A DNA stretch of 64,000 bases, from the NCBI RefSeq assembly GCF_932276165.1, contig NC_063995.1, forward strand, positions 2,480,001 to 2,544,000, given 5' to 3'. Source of the DNA: Plutella xylostella. Its lineage: Eukaryota; Arthropoda; Insecta; Lepidoptera; Plutellidae. The position numbers and the translations under genes were made by a program. Below, in pieces: positions 12,379 to 26,200 of the stretch (the first letter of the stretch is position 1; each line of letters begins with the position of its first letter). The notes under the pieces were generated by a model, which saw nothing but the letters and a program-made list of their open reading frames with translations, had not been told where the DNA came from and ran no database searches.

Positions 12379-14244
12379 ATAAATCTATAAAATCTAATTT
12401 ATAATGCCTAAACATAAGATACACTACACACCACGCAGATATCTGAACCCCCACATATAATTCCATTTGAGAAGTAAAACTCTAACACGATTCGAACTTT
12501 AACAAAATCACTCAGAAGTAAATTATGCTAATGCAATTATAAGTCAGACTGTACGGTCATGTGCAGAAAAACCTGACCCCCCTCTCATAGTAACAATGTT
12601 TCTGAGAGGGGTCAGATTTATCTGCCGTATGCTGTACCTACATACATACTCGTATACAATTACATTAGATGAGTATGACGATTGAGTAGCAAATGACAAA
12701 TATCCATAGAATGGTTGGTTTAGCTAATATTTACACACATTATAAGCTCTTGTGCATTTATATTCTAGATATATAGTAGGTACTAATGCGGTATAGTTAT
12801 ATCGACATCAGTCATAATATCATTGGACTGGGGTTTATTGTAAATCATGAGTAGCATGCCATCTATTTTTTACAGGTATTCGTATGTCAGAGTACCTAGT
12901 AAAAAGATGTATATTATAGTGGTGTATGTTGATTTTGCCTAGATCACACGCAATCGAGCATTTTTTTTTAATTACAACATACTGGACTTCAACCAACAAT
13001 AAGTAAGTAAAATCATTAGAAAGGTGCACTGCACATGAAAGCATACTAGGTTAAAGTGCAACATAAAAGTTTGGTTACTTATATTTCATTATCTATTTTT
13101 TTATAATTTTACAGTATCGTCTTGGTACCTATACTTTTACTATAATTTCACTACTCATAATTAATATTTAACCAACGATTATTATCGTGAAAAGAACAAA
13201 TACATAATCTACGATTACAACTTCCATTAAGTAGAGTTTACGACAAATCCATTAGTACAGTTACTACTCTACAAAACAATCATATATTTTAAAACACACA
13301 TTTAAACTAAAAATTATAGTAATGTATGTTATTTAATATCAATTTTATAGTATAATACCTTTGCCTCCTCTAGCGATTCGTTGCTCACAAATCACACACG
13401 ATATTAATATAATATGTATCGCCACAGTCAGTGCTCTAAAGTCAAGTAACATCTAGGAAAAATACTATTGAATGAACATGAATTAAACTCATCATTCAAT
13501 GGGCGAGAAACATTAAATTATATTTGTATCGCCTTTCAAGACATAGTTATCGTTACTGGCACTAATGCACTGTACTGTTCGATAAATCATTTACATACTT
13601 TACTATATTATATTTTTATAACATTAGGTCCCATCTTCGAATATTTACCGCACATACTTTCCGTATATCCTCATACATCGACTTTGAGACAGAGAACGAA
13701 TCGGAGACTGACTGCTCAGCGATTGGTCAATTTACTGGACGCTGATTGGTCGCTGCAGTAGCCCTATCAAACCTCTACCAATCACCAAGTATCTGAGTCG
13801 TTTTCTAAACCTAGAGTCGATTTCAAGGCACTCATTCTATGGCAATAAGTCCGCCTAAGACAAAGCCTATCTTAACAACCCTTACATTCTGACACCAGTT
13901 AAGTAGCTATATGACAATATACAAGTCCAGAACTTAGTTATGATCCAGAACATTAGCAGTTCGCAAGGTAATCAAATCACAAGTTATATTGCACAACAAA
14001 GCGGTAGATAAATAAAAACAGATTTTTTATCGCTTGACTAGTGTAACGGCACTTCAGACTGTAGAATACAAACGTCACTCCAAATCTACACAGCTGCTGA
14101 ACGGAGATTCATAGAAAACATACAACACAGCTTAAACTTTCAATCACCTTAAGATCGGACGCAAAAAGCCAAACCTGAACATTCCAAAAATTTCGAGTCG
14201 CGCTTAAAAACTTACGCCAACCAAAATTCAAAAAAAGAATACTG
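12379..14244. other. Intergenic and 3' flank of RabGAP1
   Basis: AT-rich. 12550-12640 is a hairpin repeat. The part next to 14245 must hold the RabGAP1 3' UTR, but no clear poly(A) signal stands out. Confidence 0.5.
12550..12640. mobile_element. Short hairpin repeat
   Basis: CCTGACCCCCCTCTCA and TGAGAGGGGTCAG pair around a loop of about 18 bp; outer arms (GTACGGTCATGTGCAG, CTGCCGTATGCTGTAC) pair loosely. Confidence 0.55.
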
Positions 14245-17200
14245 TCAACCCATTGATAGGTTTTTGACCATGTTGGCGGGCGTGAGCTCCTGGCTCCTAC
14301 GGGTGATTTCCTGTGCGTCCTTGGCCATGGTGGATTCGACGATCATAGAGTGACGTTTCGCCGGTTGGTCCCGCTTCCTCCTAACGTCAGGGCTGTATGG
14401 CTCGGAGACGCGGCGGTCCAATTGCGGCTGACTTCCGTGCGAGTTGGAGAACGAACTCTGCCTCCTGATTGGTGGACTCTGCTCTGTCAAGTACGTCTGG
14501 AACGTTGGCCGGTTCTGCGCTGCCTCCATGATGGAACCTTGGTAAAATAATTTTAATAAATGTAATGTTCTGGTGTCGAATTATTAAGTGCTAGCTCTCT
14601 ATGTCACATTGAAATAAATGAAAATAAGCTTAATTGAGTATCATAACTTAGTCACATAATAAGCAAAAACCGTAATCGCCTTTCCTACATTACTTTTAAG
14701 CACTAAAATTAAATGTTTTCAAAATAACCAACATAAAAATGAAACAACACACAAACAAGAAGCATTCTATGTGAAAATGATAAAACTAATGTAGTTCTAA
14801 TGATTGATATGTAGACATGAGTGATAAACATATATGTACATGCAAATAGTGATGGTCTGATAATATATATGGATGATGAATGGCAAAATTAAGAATATGC
14901 ATCACCTTTTAACTGGATTTCTTTGTCTTGCTAATGACCTACAATAAACGACATTTCGATATTAACAAACTCACGAAATAATTATAAACTTTACAGCACG
15001 ACCACACAGTACAGGTGATGTAATAATGAAAATTAACAGGTACCGTGACCAATGTTAATATTACCGACTTAATTAATTAAATCACCCCATGCAATTTAAA
15101 TTAAGGTAATCTTAAGACGATAAAATAGTATATTGTTTGAAAAGACAAATAATGCAACTAAAAAGAAGAGCACAACATAATAACACACAGATAAATACCA
15201 GTATGATAGAAAAGTAACGCTAGTAAGTTTTCTTAAATAAAAGGAAGATTTCATTTCAAGATACAAGTTAAAATTTTCAAGTTTTCAATTCTTTTGCCCG
15301 TGTTCTGTGTCTTTTTGGCTATGAGTATATCGTCGCAGTGGAGGCCAAGGGAGTCAAGCCACAAATTTAATGCAAATGAGTTAAGTACTTACACAAACCA
15401 AACGAGTTGTCATAGTTGTTTTCTCTGTATAAAGATTTTGTGTGGACTACCACTGTTGGCCTCCACGGTGGAGATATTTATAGGGGGGTAAAGAAAGAGT
15501 ATAATGTGTCGTACCGAGTGTGCGCACGAGCCACGGCGTGACGGTCTGCTTCTGGTTCATGGCGGCCTGCACCTCGCTCAGAGCCGCGTTCAGCTGGTGA
15601 CTCAGCTCCTGAGGGGTAAGGGAGTAGGCGTGAATTATACACACACAAAAAAAAAGTAGGTACAGTACATTTGTCATGACTACAAAAGGGGATCTGCGCT
15701 TATAGTACGTATGAACGATTGATTCGGAGCGACCTCCGCCCCGCCTCACTTCGATGGGCAAGAATCAAAAAAACTTTTTATGCCTTGGTCATTATAATTT
15801 ATTTCTATGTTTGAAAGACTAAAAAGAAAAGAGGCTTGTTCCTCTTTCTATCGTTGTATGTACGTAGGATGTGTACGTCACCTCGAGTACTTCAATCTTC
15901 TAGTTTCCGAGAAGGTGTCTTGGCCACCGTGCTATTACTGCTCCAGGTCTTCAACAGTAGATATATGGGCAAGGTACCTGGTTGCTGCACTGCGCCTGCA
16001 CGTGCGCCAGCTTCACCTGCGCCAGCTCCAGCTCCAGGTCGCGCACACGCTGGCGGAGCGACGCCGCGCCGTCGCCCGGGACGGCGTCTGAGAGCGTGCC
16101 TGACGCGTCTTCTGTAACGACAATGTGAAACGTTTAGTAGATATGGTTGGAGATTCGCGTTGAATAGGTGTATTTCGAAGAACCCAGGGGTACTGAGTGC
16201 ACAGTAGTGTGATACGCGGCTGCTCGCATTTAGTTTCTAAATATGTGTGACAGCCTGCTAGACCAACTTTCTAAGACAGGTAGTCAGTAGTGGCTGGATG
16301 AAGAAGGCTTAGGACATAGAGCGCTCCTTGGGAGAGACATATGACTAGTAGTGGACGTGGTAGTCATACAGGCTGTGTAGTCTGTGTGCATAATATGTAA
16401 CGTGTATGGCAGCCCTCGAAAGTATACTCCAATAACAAACAGATAAAAAACGAACCTTCTTTGTTGTCCTTTTGTGTGAGTTTCATTCCGCACGCTACGC
16501 AGCCTTTGATAGCGTCCTGCGGACAAATATTACGTGTTAGACACCTCAAGTAGTTAGTAACCAATATACTTAAGTCTAGAATCCCCCGACCGGATATTGC
16601 TATTTATGGCAGTGTATCTGAGAAGCTTCGATACCGCGATGTAGGATTTCAGACTAATTTGCTTCGATCCCATACACAGATCTATTGCGTTCCGAGCGCC
16701 ATCTATTGAGTGTCATCAGAACTTGTGGCCACTCAATGGCACTGACCTGCGCGTGGTGCAGCTGCCGGTCGAGGCGCGCGCAGATCTCGCGGTAGTCGCG
16801 CGCGACGGCCGCGTGGTGCGCAGACTCCTTCAAAGCCTCTTTTGTTGCTTCTCGAGACTGGAAGTTATGAAAAAGGTGAATCAGGATTGTGGGATATCTC
16901 ACTCGTTTACATAGAAAAATGAGAGAGCGAGGGCTACATAAAGTTTGTTTAGTTATTGGTTAGTTTAGTTATATGTCTGCATTACAATCATGTTTTATTA
17001 TTGTATAAAAAGAGTTTCATCAGTTTACAGTAGTTGTCAATAAAGTGTCTATAAAATAAAGTTGTAATGCGCAAAAATTGTAAGGGCGTTTTAAAATTTC
17101 CAAATAGGTATATTGGAAAAGGATACAAATGCAATAGATTCTTACCTCAGCCAGCTGACTCTCAAGTATATCTTTGTCTTGTTGCAGTTGTGTGTTTATA

Positions 17201-20200
17201 CCTTTCAGCCTTTCCAGTTCCACGTTTATTTTCTCCTTTTCAGCCGATTCTGGAAAAGATAATTTAATTTAGTTGATACACTGTAAACTTTGACGCACGT
17301 ACAAGCCTTTCAAATTTTTACTAAGGCAATATTTTATTGAGCAACATCTATTGTTTTGTTATGCATTTCTCTGCTCTAACTGGTTACTGAAGTGGAAATT
17401 TTCTTCCTCACCTTTAATAAACTTCTCGTATTCCTGTTGGTACTTGGGCAGTCGCTTGACCTTGATGCTGCAGGCCAGCTTCACTATCTGCCGCGACGCC
17501 TCCTCCGCACGACATTTCTTTGGTAACGTTACCCTGGAAATAATGAAAAATAACATTTAAATGGTTTTTGAGAAGCCTTACTTAGGCGTCTAACTAGTCT
17601 AGTGAGTGCTTGAGTTTCTAAATAATTAAGCCCAAAAATTCTTACACCCACCTCGAAAGACGTACCACCGTCATCGTCATGACCTAATAATTATAAGACC
17701 AACTATAATCAGTCTTCCACATGGAGCCGCTATCTACCAGCTACCTAAAGCAGTCGGTCCCGGAGGCCAAATGTTTTGATAGTATAGGTCAGCGCATTCG
17801 CAAGGCCATTCAATGACCAAAGGTCCTAAGGTCAAGTTGGGTAAAGGTCAACTCCCCACCTGAAGTACTTGAGCACGCCCTCGAACACACACACACACAG
17901 TACCTGAAGTACTTGAGCACGCCCTCGAAGTCGTGCGCGAGCAGGTCGCGGCGCGCGCGCGACAGCAGCGCCAGCGCCACCTGGAACAGCGTGTCCATGC
18001 CCTGCAGCAGGAACACGTCCAGGATGTGGTACACCTGTGAAGGAGAGGGGGGTTAGAGCTGGTGAAAGGAGGTGTTGGAGTTTTGATGTGGGCTTAATGG
18101 GTGGTCTATCGAGAGACCTGGAAAATTAGTAACGTATTGTTGTTTGCTGCGTAGAATTATCGTCTTTTTGACCACTTAACAGGCCTCTCCTAAGGAGCTT
18201 CGCTGATCTATATTGTTGTCTTTCTTCGAACAGAAGTGTAAAGTCTTAGGTCTAGCGGCTACGTCGCAAAACGTAGTACGTAGAAACAAAAGCCCAGCTG
18301 CTGGACTCAACTTTGGGGGGGCAGTAGTCACCAGCGGCAGCGGGAAGCGCGCGGTGAACACGGTGAGGAACCACTGCGACGCGAACATGTGCGGCTAGCG
18401 GGGGGGCGGGGCGGGGGGCGGTGGGGGGGCGCGGGGGGGCGGTAGTCACCAGCGGCAGCGGGAAGCGCGCGGTGAACACGGTGAGGAACCACTGCGACGC
18501 GAACATGTGCGGCTAGCGGGGGGGCGGGGAGGGGGGCGGTAGTCACCAGCGGCAGCGGGAAGCGCGCGGTGAACACGGTGAGGAACCACTGCGACGCGAA
18601 CATGTGCGGCTCCACGCCCAGCTCCGCGAAGTGCGCGCGCAGCTCGTGCAGTTGCTCCTGCGGACAAAGACATCACACATTTTATAAGATACAGTCTCTC
18701 ACAACATCTTGCATACTTTTTACGCACTATTTAGTGGATTTACGACGGGTCTGAATCATTTTCAGATCATTACAAACATACACATCATTCTCTTCCAAGG
18801 AAGGCGTACACTACATTACCAATTAATATTGTTCTTAGCGTATCAACATCTAGGGTATGTCATCAAAATGAAAGGATTAGCGTGTTCCCTACAATCTACA
18901 ATGACTGCTTAGGATACTCCAGAAGTATAACCCACACTGTTGCAGTCCTATATAATAATAATAATAATAATAAACCTTTATTTCAGGCATCTATGGCACC
19001 CCAGAGGTGCAGAGGGTCTCTAACGTCCGCCACTTCCGCTTATCTTCGGTTGTTCTTTTAACCTCGCTCCAGTATCACCCACACTACATCTACATAAACA
19101 CACATATACTCGTAATGTATACATAAACTAGTACTGACCTCCATGAGTCGGTCGAGCTGGTGCAGACGCATGTAGAGTGCCTCGAAGCCGTCCTTGTACA
19201 GCTCGCGCAGCCCGTACCCGTACATGAGACGCACGAGGAGGCAGAACGCCTGCTCTTCTGGCATCTGAGGAGAGGATAGGAATTTATAGTGGGCTTTGAC
19301 CGCATCATTTCGGCCTCAAGTGATTTTTAGGAAATTCTGGTTAGAAAAGAAGCCTAGGACTAATCGTTAATTTATATGGTTAAGGGTCAGCAATAGGCAA
19401 TCGAGGGTTGGCATTGTCATAGAATTATGTAGTAAATGATGCTCTACAGCCTTGAAAAAAATCACACAGGTAGCCGAAGAGTCTAGCTAGGTGCTGAATC
19501 ATTCGAATTTAAGTAAATGCTTATGGATAACTGTAAATTAATTACGAAAAACCAGTAAATCACACTCCCGTATTGTAACAACTGTGTCGTAATTATCAAG
19601 AATTTTCATATGATTCTTATCAAATTATAAAGATAAATGCTTGGACTAGGCGCTAAATACCTTGTTTTTTAATAAACACACACCTATTTTGTGTAAATTA
19701 ATCCCAAACTTGAGCAATTTTTTTCCCTCAAATCTTCATACAAATATCTATGGCGGCTTTCTGTGTTATAAAATCATAAACACAAGCGACGTTTGACTCA
19801 GTCGGCCGGTGGCCTCCAAAGAAGGGTCACGTCGGTTTAGGCGGCACTGACAGCTCGCGATCTAATTGTGTACAGACACAAAATCACTGCACATTGGTTG
19901 TCATTGCACTTTTTCAACTTTTATGACACCAACATAATTTGATTTGAAATTGAGGAAGCATAATTCTTATACTATATTCAATAAATTAAATGATTATGTT
20001 TTTTATTAGTTAAGTCCATGGTACTTCTTGATTAAATTATAATTATTAATGCCTAACTAAAACTAACTAATATAAAATTAAAATTAAACTAAAAAGAAGA
20101 TGCTGGCCAGATCGCTGCCACTGTCGGGTAGGGTACCCAAGACGCTGGCCGCGTTACCCCGCTATATAGCGATGCTTAGCCTTTGTGATAGGTAAGTGCC

Positions 20201-23200
20201 AGCCCTAGGGTCCCTTGAGACTTCTATTAGTCTGCTGCTGATGTCTTTAAAAAGCTGACGTGCCTCCGGTCCCCACGGCCCTGGGATGAGGAGCAGGAAT
20301 ATAGTGAATGGATCTAAGTGATGACAATACGTAGGAAGATTAGGTTAGGATTCAAAAACACAGTCTCACCATGAGAGGCATGGTCTCGTGAGGATCTGAT
20401 GAGGGCAGTAACACGGAGGTGACTGAATTTTATTTCAAAGATTTAATAGCTAAAAGCATCGAGTTTGGGCTATTAAGTATGTTTTTCAGAGAGAGAGAAA
20501 GAGATTTTATTTTTCCTCTGGATGTGTTAGGTTTACTGGGTTTACTAAGTTCATTCTGTTAATGGCATCAAGTTGTTATGTGTTCATAGGTAATAATTAT
20601 TTATATTTTTTATTATTATATTTATTTTAACAAAATGCTGTTGGTTCTCCACGAAAATGTAAAAATAAAAATAAATTCGTAACGTAAAATTGTCAATGAC
20701 GGAATTTCTTCTATAGACAGTAGCCACAAAAAAAACAAACGATAGATGGCGTGATTTGAAGATAAAGATACATTTATTCGACACATAGACAGCAACAACA
20801 AAAAAAATACAGATTTAAAGAAAAGAAACATATACTTATACAATACAACAAAGACTGCCTCTGTGGTCTAGTGGTAGAAGCTTCGCTTCATGACCCTGAG
20901 GTCCCGGGTTCGATTCCCGGGTGGGACCATCAATTTGTGTTTCTAAATTGTGGTTCTAAGTTTGGTTAGGACATAGAAGGCTGATCACCTGTTGTCCGAA
21001 ACAGTGAAACGATCCATGCTGTCGGATGGGCATGTAAAGCAGTCGGTCCTGCGCCTAGCTCTCTCCAGTCGTGTCGGTCAATCCGTCCCATTGGGTTATG
21101 AGAGTGATGGAACAGAGAGTGCTCCTGTGTACTGCGCACACACTTGGGCACTATAATCTACTCCTGCGTAGTTGGCTGATCTCAATTGAGATTGGCCGCC
21201 GTAGTCGAAATTCGGCTAGGAGGACATTATTATTACAACAAAGAAAAAAAAGGATACACATCAAAATAAATGGAAAAAATATAAGCCCCAATTTACTTGT
21301 GTGGGACAGGGAGTACCATAATATTTTTTTTGGGGTACTCCCCATCTATGCGAAATATCAGCTTGATATCTTTACCCGTTTCTGAGAAAAAGGGCGGTGA
21401 CAGACAGTCAGTTAGACAGACGGACAACAAAGAGATCCTATAACGGTTGCTTTTTTTTCTTTTGACGTTCGAAACCCTAAAATTAAGTAAAAATATTATG
21501 CTGCTACCAAAAAATGTACTTACAGGTATTGAAAAAGCGGTATGTAGTACTAAACAAATTATAAACAAACAAAAAACCCGACTGCACGCTAAAAAGATGA
21601 AAACAAGTCCCAATGTTAATGGAAAGTATCGTAGGTGGGGACCAGCAGAGGGTTCACCATTTAGCTGAATGTTATTTAGAAAACGGCCTTGAGTGGCGGT
21701 CAAGTTGGTCCCCGCCTGCGATACTTTCCATTAACATTGGGACTTGTTTTCATGTTTTTAGCGTACAGTCGGGTTTTTCGTTTGTTTATAATTGTATTTT
21801 TTTATTTGTAACTTTTTAGTTGTTTTTATTTTATGAAATTTTACGTCAGTAGTTCATGATCATTTTTAATTTCAATAATTTTGATGTTGTTATTTAAATA
21901 CCTTCAATATGCATATTTTTGTAATGTGAAAATCAAGCCCTTTCATTTGATACCTTACACGGCAAAGTTGAATTATTATTTTTTCGATCATCACGTTATG
22001 TCCTCTAGAGGGCGCTATGTACATTTTTTATTTATTTTATTTATTTACGAATCCAACAGCGTAACTTAAATAACATAATTTTTAATATATGCACACAGTA
22101 AGGCCAATGATAGGATTCACAGGTAATGTAAAATAATAAACATTATCACGGTCGGGTACCTGCACACTTACTACTTAATCTAATTTTATATTATATGCTA
22201 CATAAGTAATTGAGTGACATTAGTGTGTTTTTGCCAAAGGCTGCGCTCAGATAAAATTAGTACATTTTAATGGAACGTCACATAGCCTATAACCATCGCG
22301 CCATCAATACGCTTCTAACAATACCTCATACATCAAAATCTATCAAGCCGTTTAGGCTACAGGAGGGAACAAAGAAACAGACAAACATACATACATACAA
22401 TCAAAAAACATTACCCTCCTCCTTCGGCAGTCGGGTAAAAAGGAGTAAGACAGGGGGTCATTCTGAACTTTTGCTCTACGAGTTTCGCAAATTAACAAAA
22501 AAAAACCTTTTTCATAGAAACTGTTTAAAATGTACTTAGTATATGGAAGAGCGGGGTATCCTGGCACAGGTACTTTATACTTAAAAGGATACCCCATCAA
22601 CTATTGTAACTAGTATGTAAGTTTACGAAATAAAATATTTTGTATTTTGAATTTTTGAATTTTTTTAGAAACTTTGTTGGACATGTGACTTTTTACCATG
22701 GAAAATCAATTTTTTTTTTCGCGAATTTGCAAATCTTTTAGAACAAAAGTTGTTCAGAATGACCCCTTGAGTCATCCCCTTTTGGCTTAGTATAGCCCTT
22801 TTGCGACACTATGTATTTACTTTGCTTTGTCGTCGGGGTTCAGTTGGCTGGAGGATGCCCGAAACTTATTATCTACACTTTAATACTTGTAGTTACCTTT
22901 CTACAAGTAAATACCACATTTGTTTGAGAAAGCTAATCGGGTTCCGAGTATAGAGTAAAGTGGCACCCCTATTAATTTCTACTCTTTCCTGGTGCCGACC
23001 AGTGTAAGTAAGAATTATACTTACCTACTTACCCTAAAATCACCCAAAATGTACTTGAACATAATTGTCAATAAAGTTGGCGAGTAAAAGTTTATCGACC
23101 CACTGTGCAAACTTACATGTGTGCGTGTCACTGCGTGTGCTGTGTGAAGAGCATTGAAAACCCAAAATTGGCGCGGCACGTCACCCTGTACGGGCCCTTA

Positions 23201-26200
23201 AATGATTGAACTGCTTCGTAAAAATTACCTTATACAGGGTTATTGGTAAGTAGACCTGATCCTTTCAGGAGGTGATAGAGGAAGGCATTTCCAGACGATT
23301 GAACCCTATAATGCATTATCCGAAACTTAACAATTTCTAAGATATTTAATATTTTAGTTTTTAATTTTTTGGCCAGAATTTTGGTCTACTTACCAATAAC
23401 CCTGTATACTTCTCGATACCACACGGCACATAGCGATTCTTGGCCAACTTGGACAAAGCTTCCTACTCAACATAAACACCTTATTTCCTAGATTCAGCGC
23501 ACAATTTACTCACATGAAGCAACAAAGTAGTAACCAACCCCTGGCAGTATCCCACTTCAACATCATACACGGCTCTGGCCATGCGCAGGAGCGAACCTTA
23601 TCCAAAACGCCTCTTGAATCGCAGAGTATACTATATTGCCTATAAAATAGAGCTCAATTTACTCACATGAAGCAACAAAGTAGCAGCCAAGAAGCTCAGC
23701 CCCTGGCAGTACCCCACTTCCACATCATACACGGCGCGGCGTACGCTCGGGCCATGCGCAGGAGCGAATCCTGTTCAACGCCTCTTGAATCGCAGATTAC
23801 ATACTATATTGCCTAAAAAATAGAGCACAATATACTCACATGAAGCAACAAAGTAGCGGCCAAGAAGCTCAGCCCCTGGCAGTAGCCCACTTCCACATCA
23901 TACACGGCGTACGCTCTGGCCATGCGCAGGAGCGAGTCCTGCCCGACGCCGCCCGCCTCGCGGAAGAAATCGTGCGCCGGGAACGTGCGCGCTATGTCTC
24001 GCTGGATCACCGACTCGAATGGGCAGTCCTGAGGAGAAATAGGTGTGTTAAATGTAGGTATGAAATTGGTGGTTGTGATGATGTCTGAAATTATTTTGCT
24101 TTTTAAGTGTGGTGTTTTGAGTGGTATAGAACTATACACCATACTAATGTGCTGCCTGAACGGTTCAGTACCCTTTCATCTTGCTAATGGAGTCCGGTAG
24201 GTGCCCAGAAAGGCATCATTCTGGTGCCATGCGAACTCGTAGCGGGCTGACACACAGATACTATCTCTTATTACCTTTCTAATAAGAGTCCTATAAGTGT
24301 TCATTAGTGCGTCGTTCTAATACGCTCCTGCCAACCGCAGCCACACCTATCCTCTAAGCGCCTCAGCTTGAGTGAGTGATCCATAATGTAAGTTACATTA
24401 CCTTGCTAATAAGAGTCCTGTACGTATCCATCAGTGGATCATTTTGGTGGACCCCAGCCAGTCGCAGCCACACCTCGCCTCTCAGAGCTTCGGGCACGCC
24501 CACTCGCACGAGTTGACTGAGCGCGCGCGGCCGGGGACCCGTCCAGCTGGGAATGCAAAATTTGGCTTTATGTCAAGGCTTTAAGGAGTTAAAGTGGATT
24601 CTTGCTATAGATATTATGTGCTATGAAGAATGTTTTTTTTATAAAGTAAGTATGTGTCATTATTTAAAATAATATTATAAAGATGATCAGTATTTAATTT
24701 AGGATGTGTGGGTGTCATACCTCCTGAGAACCTGGGCCCAATTCTCCAGGACATCTTCTTCACAATCTTTGGAGACTTCACCCGTGCCGCTGAGCAGTGG
24801 TTCATCGCCGTCTGAAAGAAGATAACCTTTACTCAAATGGCCGGGTAGATTTACATACAAGTATAATAAAAGACGTATAGTCATACACACTTATCAAGCC
24901 ACAGTAGTCAAGAGCTATGTCTATGTACAGTAAGGACTAGTACAGTAAATCAATTTTAACACGTCACATTTGACAAATGTATGTCACATACGCAGATTGA
25001 TCGGTTTTTTTTCCAGAATCCAATTGTTTGTTTATTGGAAGACCGACAACAGGCGCTTCAGGCGCTTCTTGCGGGATGCAGCCTAATGTTCAGACTGTCC
25101 AGCGGTATATAGACAAATGTTGACGGATAATAATTAATACTGAAACAATAACATAGACTTACCAGAGTCAGGCTCGGAGGGCGAGGACGGTAGGATGGAC
25201 ATTGACAGCGGCAAGTTGAGTCGCGAGCGGTCCACATTGTAGCCTCAGTTGAGGAACAGATTATGATTAGGCCACGTCCCCAGTGGGCACATAGCTAGCG
25301 GCAAGATACTGAGATAGTCAGCGCGCGAAAGGATATAAGAGAAGAGCGTACTAAATCGATACGCCGCAAACTCAGTCGGTCGCTGACGGTTTTCCTGCTG
25401 GGGCACCGCCTTACTGTAAGTTAAACACTTTAGACTAACCAGAATCAGGTTCAGGTTCAGAGGGCGAGGGCGGCGCGGGCGCGGCGGAGGGCGAGGCCAG
25501 TAGAATGGACAGTGACAGAGGCAAGTTGAGTAGCGAGCGGTCCACATTGTACCCTCAAATGAGGAATGAGATGATGATTACTGTAAGTTAATCTTACCAG
25601 AATCAGGCTCGGAGGGCGAGGGCGGCGCAGGCGAGGCGGAAGGCGAGGCGAGTAGGATGGACAGTGACAGCGGTAAGTTGAGTCGCGATCGGTCCACATT
25701 GTACCCTCAGTTGAGTAATAAACTATGATAACTGTAAGTTATACGCAGACTTACCCGAATCGGGTTCAGAGGGCGAAGGCGGCGCGGGCGCGGCAGAAGG
25801 CGAGGCGAGTAGGATGGACAGTGACAGCGGCAAGTTGAGTCTCGAACGGTCCAGCTCGCCACTCGTCTCCACACTCGCCACTTCATACTGGAGGATGCCC
25901 GCTGCGTCTATGGCCTGCGATTTTTTCAATTTATTAAGACACTAGATTGCATAAATTAATTTGTTTTAATAGTAAGGTATAGAATTTGGTAGGCACCATA
26001 AAATTAATGACGAACAAGTACCCAATATGATAAAAGGGTGGAATGCTTCTCGTTAGAGAAGTACTTACACTTGTCCAAAATTAATAATGCACATGCAGAT
26101 CTTCACACCCGAATCGTTAAATCGTAAGAGCCTTAAAAAAACACTTTCATTTTGCACCTTGTTCGAAAGAAATAGGAGTCTATGGCCTGCGATTTTTTCA

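Larger units (their letters stand above)
19265..23507. other. RabGAP1 intron 14: repeats only
   Basis: Contains the SINE, two foldback repeats, a MITE and a LINE-like piece near 20100-20300 (GCTGGCCAGATCGCTGCC). 18951-19070, in the next intron, is a LINE end in reverse starting with (ATA)n. No exon seen. Confidence 0.6.
17904..24546 (-). other. RabGAP1: TBC (RabGAP) catalytic domain exons 13-17 of RabGAP1
   Basis: These five exons encode the GAP domain. Exon 13 starts it with LVRVGVPEALRGEVW. Exon 14 carries both catalytic fingers (IQRDIAR and GYCQG). Exon 15 reads MPEEQAFCLLVRLMYGYGL, exon 16 HMFASQWFLTVFTARFPLPL, and exon 17 the helix that ends DFEGVLKYFR. No key residue is missing, so the enzyme should be active. 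Exon 15 (126 nt) and exon 16 (111 nt) begin and end in phase 0, so either could be skipped without a frameshift, though that would break the domain. Confidence 0.9.

Noticed and set aside
14350..14550. Plus-strand frame opposite the last RabGAP1 exon
   Set aside because: Shadow of the minus-strand coding exon.
20855..20928. tRNA gene
   Set aside because: It has tRNA-like A and B boxes, but it is followed by a long unrelated body, an (ATT)n end and an 11-bp target duplication, so it is the head of a SINE.
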